Assembly (NCBI GenBank): GCA_016550485.1
Contig: JABXGV010000027.1
Location: 1 to 48,037, forward strand
DNA length: 48,037 bases
Source: an archaeon
Lineage (GTDB): Archaea; Asgardarchaeota; Hermodarchaeia; Hermodarchaeales; Hermodarchaeaceae
Direction: 5' to 3'
Within the stretch, counting starts at the first letter, position 1. Every line of letters starts with the position of its first letter. Position numbers and translations under genes: made by a program. A model generated the notes under the pieces. The model had not been told where the DNA came from. It saw only the letters and a list, made by a program, of their open reading frames with translations, and did not search any database. Below, piece by piece: positions 25,609-32,800 of the stretch.

Positions 25609-26247
25609 CTAGTCCTGTTTGAGTTGAAGGGCAAGCCGTGCAATCCGCTCGCCAACTAGCTGACTATTCCGGATAGCAATCTCGTCTTTCGGTGTACCGC
25701 GCCAAGTGAACCCTTCACTCTGAAGCCCCGACATACCTGCCCACGATTCCGTGACTGGATTACCAACTCCGCCGGCTACAATCATTCCTTGGGCAAGGGC
25801 GTAACTGATGATGGTATTTGCCGTCGTTTCTTGCCCACCATGTCGAAGACCTGCCGCAGTGATCACACCGACCACCTTGTCGCGGAGACCATGGTCTTTC
25901 ATTTTCAGCGTCCTCGATCGGTCCATTAAATTCTTTAACACCCCCGGGACAGTACACCAATAGGAGGGACTGGCGAATATCAGCGCGTCAGCATTTTGCA
26001 TTTTCTCTAAAATCTTTGGAATATCGTCTTTTGCATCCTCGGGACAAGGTTTCTGGCGAATGCAGTTATCACATCCAGTACAAGGGAGAAGTGTATGATC
26101 CGCAAGGCGAAGCAGTTCAGTTTCAACATTATCCACTTGTGCTGCAGCCTCCAACGCCTTTGTAAGAAGGAATTCCGAACTTGATTTTACCTGCTTAGGT
26201 GACCCGCATATACCCAACACTTTAACTGCCATCATGGTTTTCCTCAC
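25609..26247 (-). CDS. Iron-sulfur flavoprotein / NADPH-dependent FMN reductase family
   Basis: About 212 residues with the flavodoxin-like FMN loop G-I-C-G-S-P-K-Q-V-K-S-S-S, then C-T-G-C-D-N-C...K-P-C (the compact cluster of Isf-type iron-sulfur flavoproteins) and F-A-S-P-S-Y-W-C-T-V-P-G. It likely transfers electrons between ferredoxin and another acceptor. GTG 26247 and ATG 26235 both have acceptable ribosome-binding sites. Confidence 0.9.
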   Translation of the reverse strand: MRKTMMAVKVLGICGSPKQVKSSSEFLLTKALEAAAQVDNVETELLRLADHTLLPCTGCDNCIRQKPCPEDAKDDIPKILEKMQNADALIFASPSYWCTVPGVLKNLMDRSRTLKMKDHGLRDKVVGVITAAGLRHGGQETTANTIISYALAQGMIVAGGVGNPVTESWAGMSGLQSEGFTWRGTPKDEIAIRNSQLVGERIARLALQLKQD

Positions 26248-26391
26248 AATACTCCTTGGCGTAAGTCTTTACGAGTAGCCATTCTTAAGAATCTTTGGAG
26301 CTTTGCAAGTGCAACTAACATCAACTGAGGACGGTCTTGAGATAAACGGATTGTGGCAGGAAGTAAAATCCTGCCCCAGTCATCGAATCAA

Positions 26392-26958
26392 TCAGGAAGT
26401 AGGAAGGTCCCACGTTGTGAACATGCCTGGCGTATACCCTAATGAGGGCGCTAGCCATATTCCAGGAAAGGTTGATACCATGATGTTGAACCTGTTGATT
26501 GCTGCGTTGTAGTCAAGCTTCGCATTAGTGATGCGGTTTTCCGTGCCAGTAATCTCAGCCATCAAGTCTACCCATAGTTCATCAAATTCAACACTAGGGT
26601 AACTCTCAGCCGTTGCGATAAAGAGTGTGAGGTATTGATCCAATTCACCTGAAGCATTTGCAGGCCCATCAACGCCTCCTTGGGCTATTGCCGTTAACCA
26701 TTCCGTACGTAACGCTGTCAGGTTAGTAATCCATTCTGTCATCAGGCTAGTGTAAGATTCAACGATTTCTATCAGCTGAGGAATGAGATCATACTTGCGC
26801 TGATACTGAGTGTAAATATTCTGAAGCTTCAGGTCAACATCCCATCTAGTTGTGACCAGCGAATTGTATGTCAGGAAGTAGAAACCTGCAAAGCCGCCAC
26901 CGATGATGAGGGCGGTGAGTCCTACACAGATTAACGCAGTGCTTGTGCTGCTAGCCAT
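26392..26958 (-). CDS. LemA family membrane protein
   Basis: 188 residues: an N-terminal TM helix (to about residue 30), then W-D-V-D-L-K-L-Q-N-I-Y-T-Q-Y-Q-R-K-Y-D-L-I-P-Q-L and a long helical bundle as in LemA. Its start overlaps the end of the TPM gene by 28 bases (GGAG 9 bases before ATG), a coupled arrangement. Function of LemA proteins is poorly known. Confidence 0.88.
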   Translation of the reverse strand: MASSTSTALICVGLTALIIGGGFAGFYFLTYNSLVTTRWDVDLKLQNIYTQYQRKYDLIPQLIEIVESYTSLMTEWITNLTALRTEWLTAIAQGGVDGPANASGELDQYLTLFIATAESYPSVEFDELWVDLMAEITGTENRITNAKLDYNAAINRFNIMVSTFPGIWLAPSLGYTPGMFTTWDLPTS

Positions 26959-27848
26959 TGTTTTATTTCTCCTTTGTATGGACGGCTTAGTCTGTAGCTA
27001 AAGCCGCCTCCTGCTGTCCTGCCTCCGCCACCAATTACTCTCGTGGCACCGCTGAATGCGGCCGTTCCTCCTAACCCGACGATAAGGGTTGTGACCAAGA
27101 TGGTTAGAGTAGGGTCCAAGAGCCAGGCAAACACCAACAGACCAATGGCAATTAAGAGAGGAATACAGAAGGCTCCAGGGTTTCGACTAAAGAGAAGGTA
27201 AAACATCATCCGGAAATCAATGGCAAGAATGATGCCCAGGACGAATCCGATGAGCTGAGCGTTGTTGAGAACCCAAAGAGCCAGGGGGCTCAGTGGAGGA
27301 AGCTGTGACCGGACCGTCGGGTCATCCTTAAACTCTTCATAGAGAGCAAAGATTCCTTCCTCGAACCCTGTATAGATGTAAGATTCTCCCATGTTGAAAT
27401 AAGTTACAGTTATGTTTACGATATCTTCTGTTTCGCCGTCGGTGATGGCTCCTTCCATGCCTTGGCCTACTTCGATTCTGAACTCGCAATCAAAGTCGAT
27501 TTCGCTGTGCCAGGTGATATAGAGTAGCATTAGGAGCCCGTTGTTAACGTCTGCTTTGCCGATTCCCCATGCATTGAATAATTCGTAGGCGTAGCGTTCT
27601 ATGCTGAGCCCTTCAAGGTCGTTGGTTGTTACCACATAGAGTTCAACTGTTGTTTCCGCTTCGATGTTTCGACAGTACTCTTCGAGGTATTCTTCTTCAT
27701 AACTCCAGAGGGCATGGCCGAAGTCGCTGCACATATAGCCAGAGGGTGCTGGTACAGCACGGACAGGAGTCGCTAACCCCAGTAAAACTAGTACTGTTAT
27801 CATGCTTAGTAGGAGGATTCTAGTTCGTGACGAGAAGGCACTTGACAT
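26931..27848 (-). CDS. TPM-domain (YgcG-like) exported membrane protein
   Basis: 305 residues from ATG 27848 (an upstream TTG/ATG region at 27899 adds 17). A signal-like hydrophobic N-terminus ends near A-V-P-A-P-S-G. The lumenal domain has the TPM features: E-L-Y-V-V-T-T-N-D-L-E-G, Y-A-Y-E-L-F-N-A-W-G-I-G, N-N-G-L-L-M-L-L-Y-I and V-G-Q-G-M-E-G-A-I-T-D. Three C-terminal hydrophobic segments and a Gly-rich tail follow. TPM and LemA genes are neighbours in many bacteria, so the pair probably works together at the membrane. Confidence 0.88.
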   Translation of the reverse strand: MSSAFSSRTRILLLSMITVLVLLGLATPVRAVPAPSGYMCSDFGHALWSYEEEYLEEYCRNIEAETTVELYVVTTNDLEGLSIERYAYELFNAWGIGKADVNNGLLMLLYITWHSEIDFDCEFRIEVGQGMEGAITDGETEDIVNITVTYFNMGESYIYTGFEEGIFALYEEFKDDPTVRSQLPPLSPLALWVLNNAQLIGFVLGIILAIDFRMMFYLLFSRNPGAFCIPLLIAIGLLVFAWLLDPTLTILVTTLIVGLGGTAAFSGATRVIGGGGRTAGGGFSYRLSRPYKGEIKQWLAAQALR

Positions 27849-27924
27849 TACAGTATGATTGTTCTGTTTACGCTTTTGAGCTTTGCGCAGGTAAAACATA
27901 CCTTCAATTGAGGTTAGGAGTTTC

Positions 27925-28563
27925 TCATCTAGCTTTGTAGCGTTCCTTTCGACCTAATATTTTCTTCAATTTTTGGAGGTCTACTAGACTATTCACATTT
28001 ATGAAAGTGTGGAGCTTTGGATCGAAGCGTTGTAGGGCGTTTGTTGAGAGGTAAATTACACGATGAAGGGCAGAAATCAGTGCATACATACGGATTTCAT
28101 TTCTTGCCAAGCATTGTTCTGCAACCTGTGCTGCAGTCTCGGTGTGAAACACTGAATGAAGCGGTTCGATCCACCCGTTTGGCCATCGAGGCACTGCTGC
28201 GGCATAACCCTCAACCATGCTCCAAAGGATTTCGAAAAAGATTGGGTGAATGAGCGGTGAATCGCAAGGGAGTAGTTGGGTGTACGGGTACCGGGCGTGT
28301 TTGAATGCTGTCAGAGCCCCAACTAGCGGACATGTTGGTTCTGGCATTACATCCACTATGATTTGATCTATTGGGTAATACTCAGCAAGCTCTGTACGGG
28401 CCTCTTTGGTGTGTACGACTAAGAAGATCTCACTTGCGTGAGCTTGGCATGCTTCAACTGTGTGAAGTATCAGAGGTTTGCCTGCTACCATTGCAAGTGG
28501 TTTAGGCTGCTGGAATCGATTACTTTGCCCGCCTGCAAGGATTGCCACACTCACTTGGATCAC
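27925..28563 (-). CDS. mobA: Molybdenum cofactor guanylyltransferase (MobA-like)
   Basis: 212 residues of the nucleotidyltransferase fold: A-I-L-A-G-G-Q-S-N-R-F near the N-terminus, K-P-L for the phosphate-binding Lys, and P-C-D-S-P-L-I with the metal-binding Asp. MobA adds GMP to molybdopterin. The usual G-x-x-K after R is Q-Q-P-K here. The product would serve AOR and Fwd, both encoded in the window. It is the first gene of a minus-strand run to LemA, 25 bases before the upstream end of the TPM frame. Confidence 0.85.
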   Translation of the reverse strand: MIQVSVAILAGGQSNRFQQPKPLAMVAGKPLILHTVEACQAHASEIFLVVHTKEARTELAEYYPIDQIIVDVMPEPTCPLVGALTAFKHARYPYTQLLPCDSPLIHPIFFEILWSMVEGYAAAVPRWPNGWIEPLHSVFHTETAAQVAEQCLARNEIRMYALISALHRVIYLSTNALQRFDPKLHTFINVNSLVDLQKLKKILGRKERYKAR

Positions 28564-28983
28564 TCTGAGTACACTCGCTTTGTTTACTTGTATTGTGTCG
28601 CCTGAACCACGTTGGGTGACTTAAAAGTAATGCAAGAATTATACGAGTCCGTATTCACTGAATTCAACTGTAGCCACTAGTTGAATTGTCATATAGCATA
28701 CCCTCTCGTTCTTCGGAGGGTCTCCCCTCCTTCCGGCAAATTTCCTGACTCCCGCTTCCATATAAGGGGCATAATAGTCAGTTTGGGTAACGTAGATATG
28801 GAAATAGGGTGATTAAAAGCGCTTTTTTGAGATAAAAACGTTAAACCGTGTCGTATGTGCAGTTTAAGGACTTCTTATTCACAAAAGAGCCGTTTTAATT
28901 GAGAGCTAATCGAACTTCGTTGTGTTTCCCCCTATATTTTCCAATGAAATTCTCGCGAAAACCGTGCTCTTAAATCGTAATCC
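28564..28983. other. Long divergent intergenic region with stacked hairpins and TATA boxes
   Basis: 420 bases without a gene. It contains a TATA-like TTAAAAG (28621-28627), two perfect or near-perfect stem-loops (28661-28687, 28700-28721), a pyrimidine tract, CTGACT/AGTCAG arms (28745-28781), the 12-base palindrome AAAAGCGCTTTT (28815-28826) and a TATA box CTATATTT (28932-28939) for the small gene at 28984. Confidence 0.6.
28646..28735 (+). ncRNA. Candidate structured non-coding RNA
   Basis: A TATA-like TTAAAAG about 25 bases upstream would start transcription near 28648. Then come a perfect 9-bp stem (AATTCAACT at 28661-28669 with AGTTGAATT at 28679-28687, loop of 9), a second stem of 8 pairs with one bulge (28700-28721, closing on a TTCTT loop), and CTCCCCTCCTTCC, which could end the transcript. 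No matching known RNA family was recognised. Existence as a transcript is inference. Confidence 0.4.
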
Positions 28984-29196
28984 ATGGTATTATCAGTCAT
29001 GAGTATTCGTGCAGAGGTATCACTCGCTCAGCTGCTTCAGAGGATACTCTCTCGGGTCATCCCAGAAGACAGGAAGAATTTGGAACAATTCCTTGTCAAT
29101 GTAACGATTTTTATCAAGAGAGCGAGAGGGATGAAATTAACAGAGCAGGAGCAAGTTCACCCAGCACACCCAGATTTTGCCCATTATCATTACTAG
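28984..29196 (+). CDS. Small helical protein related to the N-terminal domain of the regulator at 32801
   Basis: 70 residues. The segment F-I-K-R-A-R-G-M-K-L-T-E-Q-E matches Y-S-K-R-V-M-G-V-Q-L-T-E-A-D of the 479-residue tandem-HTH protein at 32801, and the preceding helix is also similar. TATA box CTATATTT at 28932-28939 gives it its own promoter. A second ATG at 28999 is possible. It might associate with or compete with the regulator; that is inference. Confidence 0.6.
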   Translation: MVLSVMSIRAEVSLAQLLQRILSRVIPEDRKNLEQFLVNVTIFIKRARGMKLTEQEQVHPAHPDFAHYHY

Positions 29197-29219
29197 GAAT
29201 TACCAAGATATCTTCTCTA

Positions 29220-30128
29220 TTATTGAGATTCGCGTATTACTTGGAAGAACCTATCGACGATACGGGAGGCGATATCAAAGTTCGTAACCTGTTGAAGCCC
29301 TTGCCACCCACTACTACTATTTACCTCTGTAACAACAAGTCCATGTGGCGTTTCAAGGATGTCGATGCCAGCGTACTCGAGGCCAATAATATCCGTGCAC
29401 TGAATAGCGAGTTTTTCGAGCTCGGAGGTAAGAGGACAATGTTTAGGATCGGCTCCATGTCGGATTGTAGTTTTCCAGTCCGAGCCAACCCGGTACATAG
29501 CGGCAATGGCTTCACCGCCAATAACGAATACTCGGATATCCTGATGCCCATGTTCTAGGTATTCTTGGACATACATGACATAATGGCTAGCTTCTAAGGC
29601 ACGGAACACGCGGCGGGCAATTTCATGGTCGTCGACACGTGTCATGCCTACACCACCTGAACCAAAGAGTGGCTTAACTACCACGTCTTTGAAGCGGCGG
29701 AAGGCGCGAAGCGCATCTCTTGCGTATTGAGTCACAACTGTTCGGGGAACCGGGACACCTGCCATATCCAATAATCTCAATGTGTAGTACTTGTCTACTG
29801 CCTTCTCGATAGCGCTTGGTCTGTTCATGAATGGGATCCCCAAACGTTCTAGACAATGAAGAAGATCCATTCGAAGAATCACTTGCTCTAGAGAACCACC
29901 CGGAACTGCTCGTGTCAGTATTCCATCTAGTCTAGTGAGATCCTGCTTCTTACATTGAGCAAGAGGCTTTGTATCAGCAACACGGACCACACTCTCAGAG
30001 ACATCGAATACAATGCAGTCCACTTCCCTTCCTTGGATATCAGAAATCAGTCTACTGGTTTCCCAACCCTCAGGTTCCGCTGAGGCAACTCCTACCTTTC
30101 TGATTTGTTTTACATCTGTGGTTGGCAT
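29220..30128 (-). CDS. RimK-type ATP-grasp glutamate ligase (MptN/CofF-like)
   Basis: 302 residues from ATG 30128, preceded by GGTGAG at 4 bases and located 4 bases after the cofE stop. ATP-grasp features: K-P-L-F-G-S-G-G-V-G-M (phosphate loop), V-Q-E-Y-L-E-H-G-H-Q-D-I-R-V-F-V-I-G-G and G-I-D-I-L-E-T, V-T-E-V-N-S-S-S-G-W (Mg sites). Archaeal relatives add glutamate to tetrahydromethanopterin (MptN) or F420 (CofF). Adjacency to cofE makes CofF attractive; Fwd in the window makes a methanopterin role equally possible. I leave the symbol open. Confidence 0.85.
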   Translation of the reverse strand: MPTTDVKQIRKVGVASAEPEGWETSRLISDIQGREVDCIVFDVSESVVRVADTKPLAQCKKQDLTRLDGILTRAVPGGSLEQVILRMDLLHCLERLGIPFMNRPSAIEKAVDKYYTLRLLDMAGVPVPRTVVTQYARDALRAFRRFKDVVVKPLFGSGGVGMTRVDDHEIARRVFRALEASHYVMYVQEYLEHGHQDIRVFVIGGEAIAAMYRVGSDWKTTIRHGADPKHCPLTSELEKLAIQCTDIIGLEYAGIDILETPHGLVVTEVNSSSGWQGLQQVTNFDIASRIVDRFFQVIRESQ

Positions 30129-30132
30129 ATAC

Positions 30133-30912
30133 TCACCGACGGAAAATGTCCTTAGCTTCTTCACGGACTAGAGCCCGTGCTGAGGTTTCTGCTCTTTCAA
30201 AGGGGTAGCCGCGGATGACTACGACCGGGATTCCTTCGTTTGCTTCCCCCATCACTAGCTCTGCTGCTGAAGCCAGCTCATCAGCTACTGCAACTGATGT
30301 TGAGCGAAGGGTATACTCAAAGAGGTCTGGTTGGCCTACAAAAATCTTCAGGGGTGCAATTCCTGAGGTGCCGATTGCCACGTTAATTGCTCCGTTCCGG
30401 AAAGGACGACCGTGAGTGTCTGAGATAATCACCGCAACATCAACACCGAAATCGTGTTTCACCTTTCTTCGTATTTGCTTGGCTGAATAATCAGGATCCT
30501 CAGGGAGTAGTGTTACGTGGTTTCGACGATGCACGTTAGATGAATCAACTCCTGCATTTGCACAGACGAAGCCATGAGGCGTCTCGACAATCAGATGCCC
30601 CTGTTCGGCCCGGACTACTCGTTTTGAAGCCCGAAGGATTACCTCTACCAGCTCTGGACGCTTGCCTAGCTTTGACGCAAGTCTTCGAGCTCGGCGAGAG
30701 GGGGTTATTGATGCTAAATCTATAATGGCACCCTCAGCACGTGACACTACGGTCTGGGCAATCACCAAGATGTCACCTTCCTCCAATGCAAAGTTTATCT
30801 CTCGGCATGTTGCACAAATGGATGCGCCAACATCATCGCCCTCTTTGATAATGCCTAGTCCTTTGAGTGGTATTACTGAGAAGGAAGCTGGTGAAGTTGT
30901 AGGTTGCATCAT
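30133..30912 (-). CDS. cofE: Coenzyme F420-0:L-glutamate ligase
   Basis: 259 residues, the family length. Diagnostic stretches: I-P-L-K-G-L-G-I-I-K-E-G-D-D, V-V-S-R-A-E-G near the GTP site, N-A-G-V-D-S-S-N-V, L-P-E-D-P-D and S-D-T-H-G-R-P-F-R-N-G-A. CofE adds the first glutamates to F420-0 with GTP. It is followed by the ATP-grasp ligase with a 4-base gap, a clear operon, and is divergent from the gelsolin gene. Confidence 0.95.
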   Translation of the reverse strand: MMQPTTSPASFSVIPLKGLGIIKEGDDVGASICATCREINFALEEGDILVIAQTVVSRAEGAIIDLASITPSRRARRLASKLGKRPELVEVILRASKRVVRAEQGHLIVETPHGFVCANAGVDSSNVHRRNHVTLLPEDPDYSAKQIRRKVKHDFGVDVAVIISDTHGRPFRNGAINVAIGTSGIAPLKIFVGQPDLFEYTLRSTSVAVADELASAAELVMGEANEGIPVVVIRGYPFERAETSARALVREEAKDIFRR

Positions 30913-30984
30913 AATCGTTCAAACCCAGCGGAAATCAGTGTTTCTGGTTTAAGAGTTTGACGAGTTTAGCGGCACAAACCAGAG

Positions 30985-30994
30985 CATATAAAAA
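30985..30994 (+). promoter_or_regulatory. TATA box of the gelsolin-like gene
   Basis: CATATAAAAA placed 35-44 bases before ATG 31029, which gives a short leader. It decides the start: the TTG at 30957, in frame, lies upstream of the promoter. Confidence 0.7.
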
Positions 30995-31028
30995 CGTCTC
31001 GATAACAAAGAGCGTGGACGTGGCAACA

Positions 31029-31634
31029 ATGACCAAGTTCACTAAGTATCATGTCGCAAAGGCCCAAATACACAAAGTACCAGAAGAGCTTATCGAAGAT
31101 TTTGCTGAGGGTGATGTCTATCTAGTAGACACTGGTTCAATCATTTATCTCTGGTGCGGCAAGGCCGCATCGCCTGATGAGAAATTTTTTGGAGCGATAA
31201 GTTCGGTTATGGGTGATCGGACACGTAGGGGTCGAACACGTCTTGTTACCGTGGATCAGGGAGAAGAGCCGAAAGAATTTCTTGCCCTTTTTGGTGGCGG
31301 CATCAAAGTCACAGCCCAAGATACTGAAGGGATATTAAGACGTGTAGCACTAAAGAAGCGTGATTACAAGCTTTTCCGAGTTCACATAGAAGGAGATGTT
31401 AGTCTTTTCTATGAAGTGAAACGCACCCGTTCCTCGTTAACCTCCGATGATGTTTATCTCCTAGACACTTTCAACAAGATATTCATATGGCACGGAACGG
31501 GGTCGACTAGTGAGGAAAAGGAGACTGGCTTTATTATTGCACAAAAATACGATGCGGAACGAGCAGGAGTCCAAGAAATCGTACCCATAGTAGAAGGAGA
31601 AGAAAGCAAGGAATTCCTCAAAGCACTAAAATAA
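31029..31634 (+). CDS. Two-domain gelsolin-like protein (actin regulator type)
   Basis: 201 residues made of two gelsolin repeats. Repeat 1 has D-V-Y-L-V-D-T-G-S-I-I-Y-L-W-C-G-K (29-45) and repeat 2 D-V-Y-L-L-D-T-F-N-K-I-F-I-W-H-G (141-156), each followed by the acidic S-x-x-E-K helix start. Two-domain gelsolins of this kind are known from Asgard archaea, where they bind and sever or cap actin and respond to calcium; whether this one does is inference. No actin gene is in the window. Confidence 0.88.
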   Translation: MTKFTKYHVAKAQIHKVPEELIEDFAEGDVYLVDTGSIIYLWCGKAASPDEKFFGAISSVMGDRTRRGRTRLVTVDQGEEPKEFLALFGGGIKVTAQDTEGILRRVALKKRDYKLFRVHIEGDVSLFYEVKRTRSSLTSDDVYLLDTFNKIFIWHGTGSTSEEKETGFIIAQKYDAERAGVQEIVPIVEGEESKEFLKALK

Positions 31635-31707
31635 GGTCTAGAAAACCCAGAGGAGTAGCTTTCTAAACCCTCAAAGGTAAGAGTTACTCTTCTCCATTTA
31701 TTAGCCT

Positions 31708-32100
31708 CTAATCTGACTGAATAGACTTGGCTAAAATTAGACTAACAAACTCACCAAGTCTACCGGACTGCTTTATCGTTTTGAGAAGCCGCACTTCAAG
31801 ACTAGACCTATCTTGAAGAATAGTATTGTCTCGTACAATTGCCAGTTCCACAAGAAGGTTCTGAACACGATGGAGTTCAGCATGTTTAACTAAAGAGGTT
31901 AATCTTTCAAGGATTCGAAATAAATCATCAAGTGTAACATCTTCAAATCGCTGAGCTATAGAGGGAACTGGTCGACCCTCTAGATAGTCTAAAGTGAGTT
32001 GCCAAAGGTCGGAGATTCCACTTGTTTTTCCTTGATTCACAGAACTCCCCCTAGGAGATGCCACGCCTGTCACCCCCTTTGAAGATTCAGGTGGAATCAA
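31708..32100 (-). CDS. Hypothetical protein, helical
   Basis: 130 residues, no known domain. A Ser/Gly-rich N-terminus is followed by a predicted helical region (about 40-130) with a regular hydrophobic pattern (L-F-R-I-L-E-R-L-T-S-L-V-K-H, L-L-V-E-L-A-I-V-R-D). It overlaps the end of the upstream minus-strand gene by 14 bases, so the two are probably translated together. Confidence 0.65.
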   Translation of the reverse strand: MIPPESSKGVTGVASPRGSSVNQGKTSGISDLWQLTLDYLEGRPVPSIAQRFEDVTLDDLFRILERLTSLVKHAELHRVQNLLVELAIVRDNTILQDRSSLEVRLLKTIKQSGRLGEFVSLILAKSIQSD

Positions 32101-32404
32101 CTGCTTTTTCTGGTGTTATGCTGACACACACACCGTTAATGTGCCTCTCAACAGAGACAACCCCAGAGAAGCCATAAACCTCTTGGACGAGTTCTATCAA
32201 TAAACTACCTATTGCTCCGATTTCTCGGAGGTTTTCAATACCAGTTTTAGGTGTCACAACTAACACGACTCGATGATGGTCATCGATGTCGTATCTTTCT
32301 CGATGTATTTGCGTTATTTTTCCTATAGCCAAATTATTCACCTCGATATCGTTTCCGCATTTGGGAACACATATTCTCTCGCCTTTAAAGCAGCAGGAAC
32401 ACAC
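32087..32404 (-). CDS. Hypothetical Cys-rich protein; start region interrupted by in-frame TAA
   Basis: 105 residues read from GTG 32404: a Cys-rich head (C-S-C-C, then C-V-P-K-C-G) and an alpha/beta-like body (V-V-L-V-V-T-P-K-T-G, then G-S-L-L-I-E-L-V). GTG 32404 has no visible ribosome-binding site. In the same frame, ATG 32446 has a perfect GGAGGTGA 6 bases before it and opens 12 codons (M-D-P-R-L-P-P-Q-P-D-P-A) before a TAA at 32410-32408, after which the ORF continues. The gene may be interrupted, read through, or have a base error. Confidence 0.55.
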   Translation of the reverse strand: MCSCCFKGERICVPKCGNDIEVNNLAIGKITQIHRERYDIDDHHRVVLVVTPKTGIENLREIGAIGSLLIELVQEVYGFSGVVSVERHINGVCVSITPEKAVDST

Positions 32405-32800
32405 GGTTTATGCTGGATCTGGTTGTGGTGGCAGTCGTGGATCCATGCGCTTTCACCTCCAACTTCTACCTTCTTTCGAGCGTCCTCCAAACGAACTGAT
32501 TGATCCTCCCAAGGAGAATCCCTGGATAATTGGTCTCCTTCCCTCTAGAAAGCTTGCGGCTACCCTCCCGAGAGAACTCTCAGTTCCATTAATAGAAACT
32601 AATCCGGTCTTTTTATAGAATTCCTTTTTGAGGTGGAGTAAGTTTAATTTACACTTTAAATCCCTAATAAAGGGCTATTTGAGCCTGTTACAGCTTTTTG
32701 GTCGATTTATGTCATTATATAGACGTTTAAGGCGTTCTTGTGCATCTTTGTAGATTGATGCTTCGTCAGAAAGAAAGTTTTTCCCCTAGATAGTTACATT
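32405..32800. other. Divergent intergenic region with TATA boxes both ways
   Basis: 396 bases. On the minus strand TATA-like TTCTATAAAAAG (32620-32609) would start a transcript near 32589, an ATG; from there 9 codons end in TAG, but the neighbouring frame stays open to a TGA at 32455-32453 that overlaps the GGAGGTGA of the next gene. On the plus strand CATTATATAGA (32713-32723) and TTTAAGG (32726-32732) are TATA candidates for the gene at 32801. Confidence 0.45.

Noticed and set aside
30957..31028. In-frame TTG extension of the gelsolin-like gene
   Set aside because: The TATA box lies inside this segment, so the start must be the ATG at 31029.
32405..32460. Pyrrolysine or selenocysteine recoding in the interrupted gene
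   Set aside because: The stop is TAA, which is not used for either amino acid.
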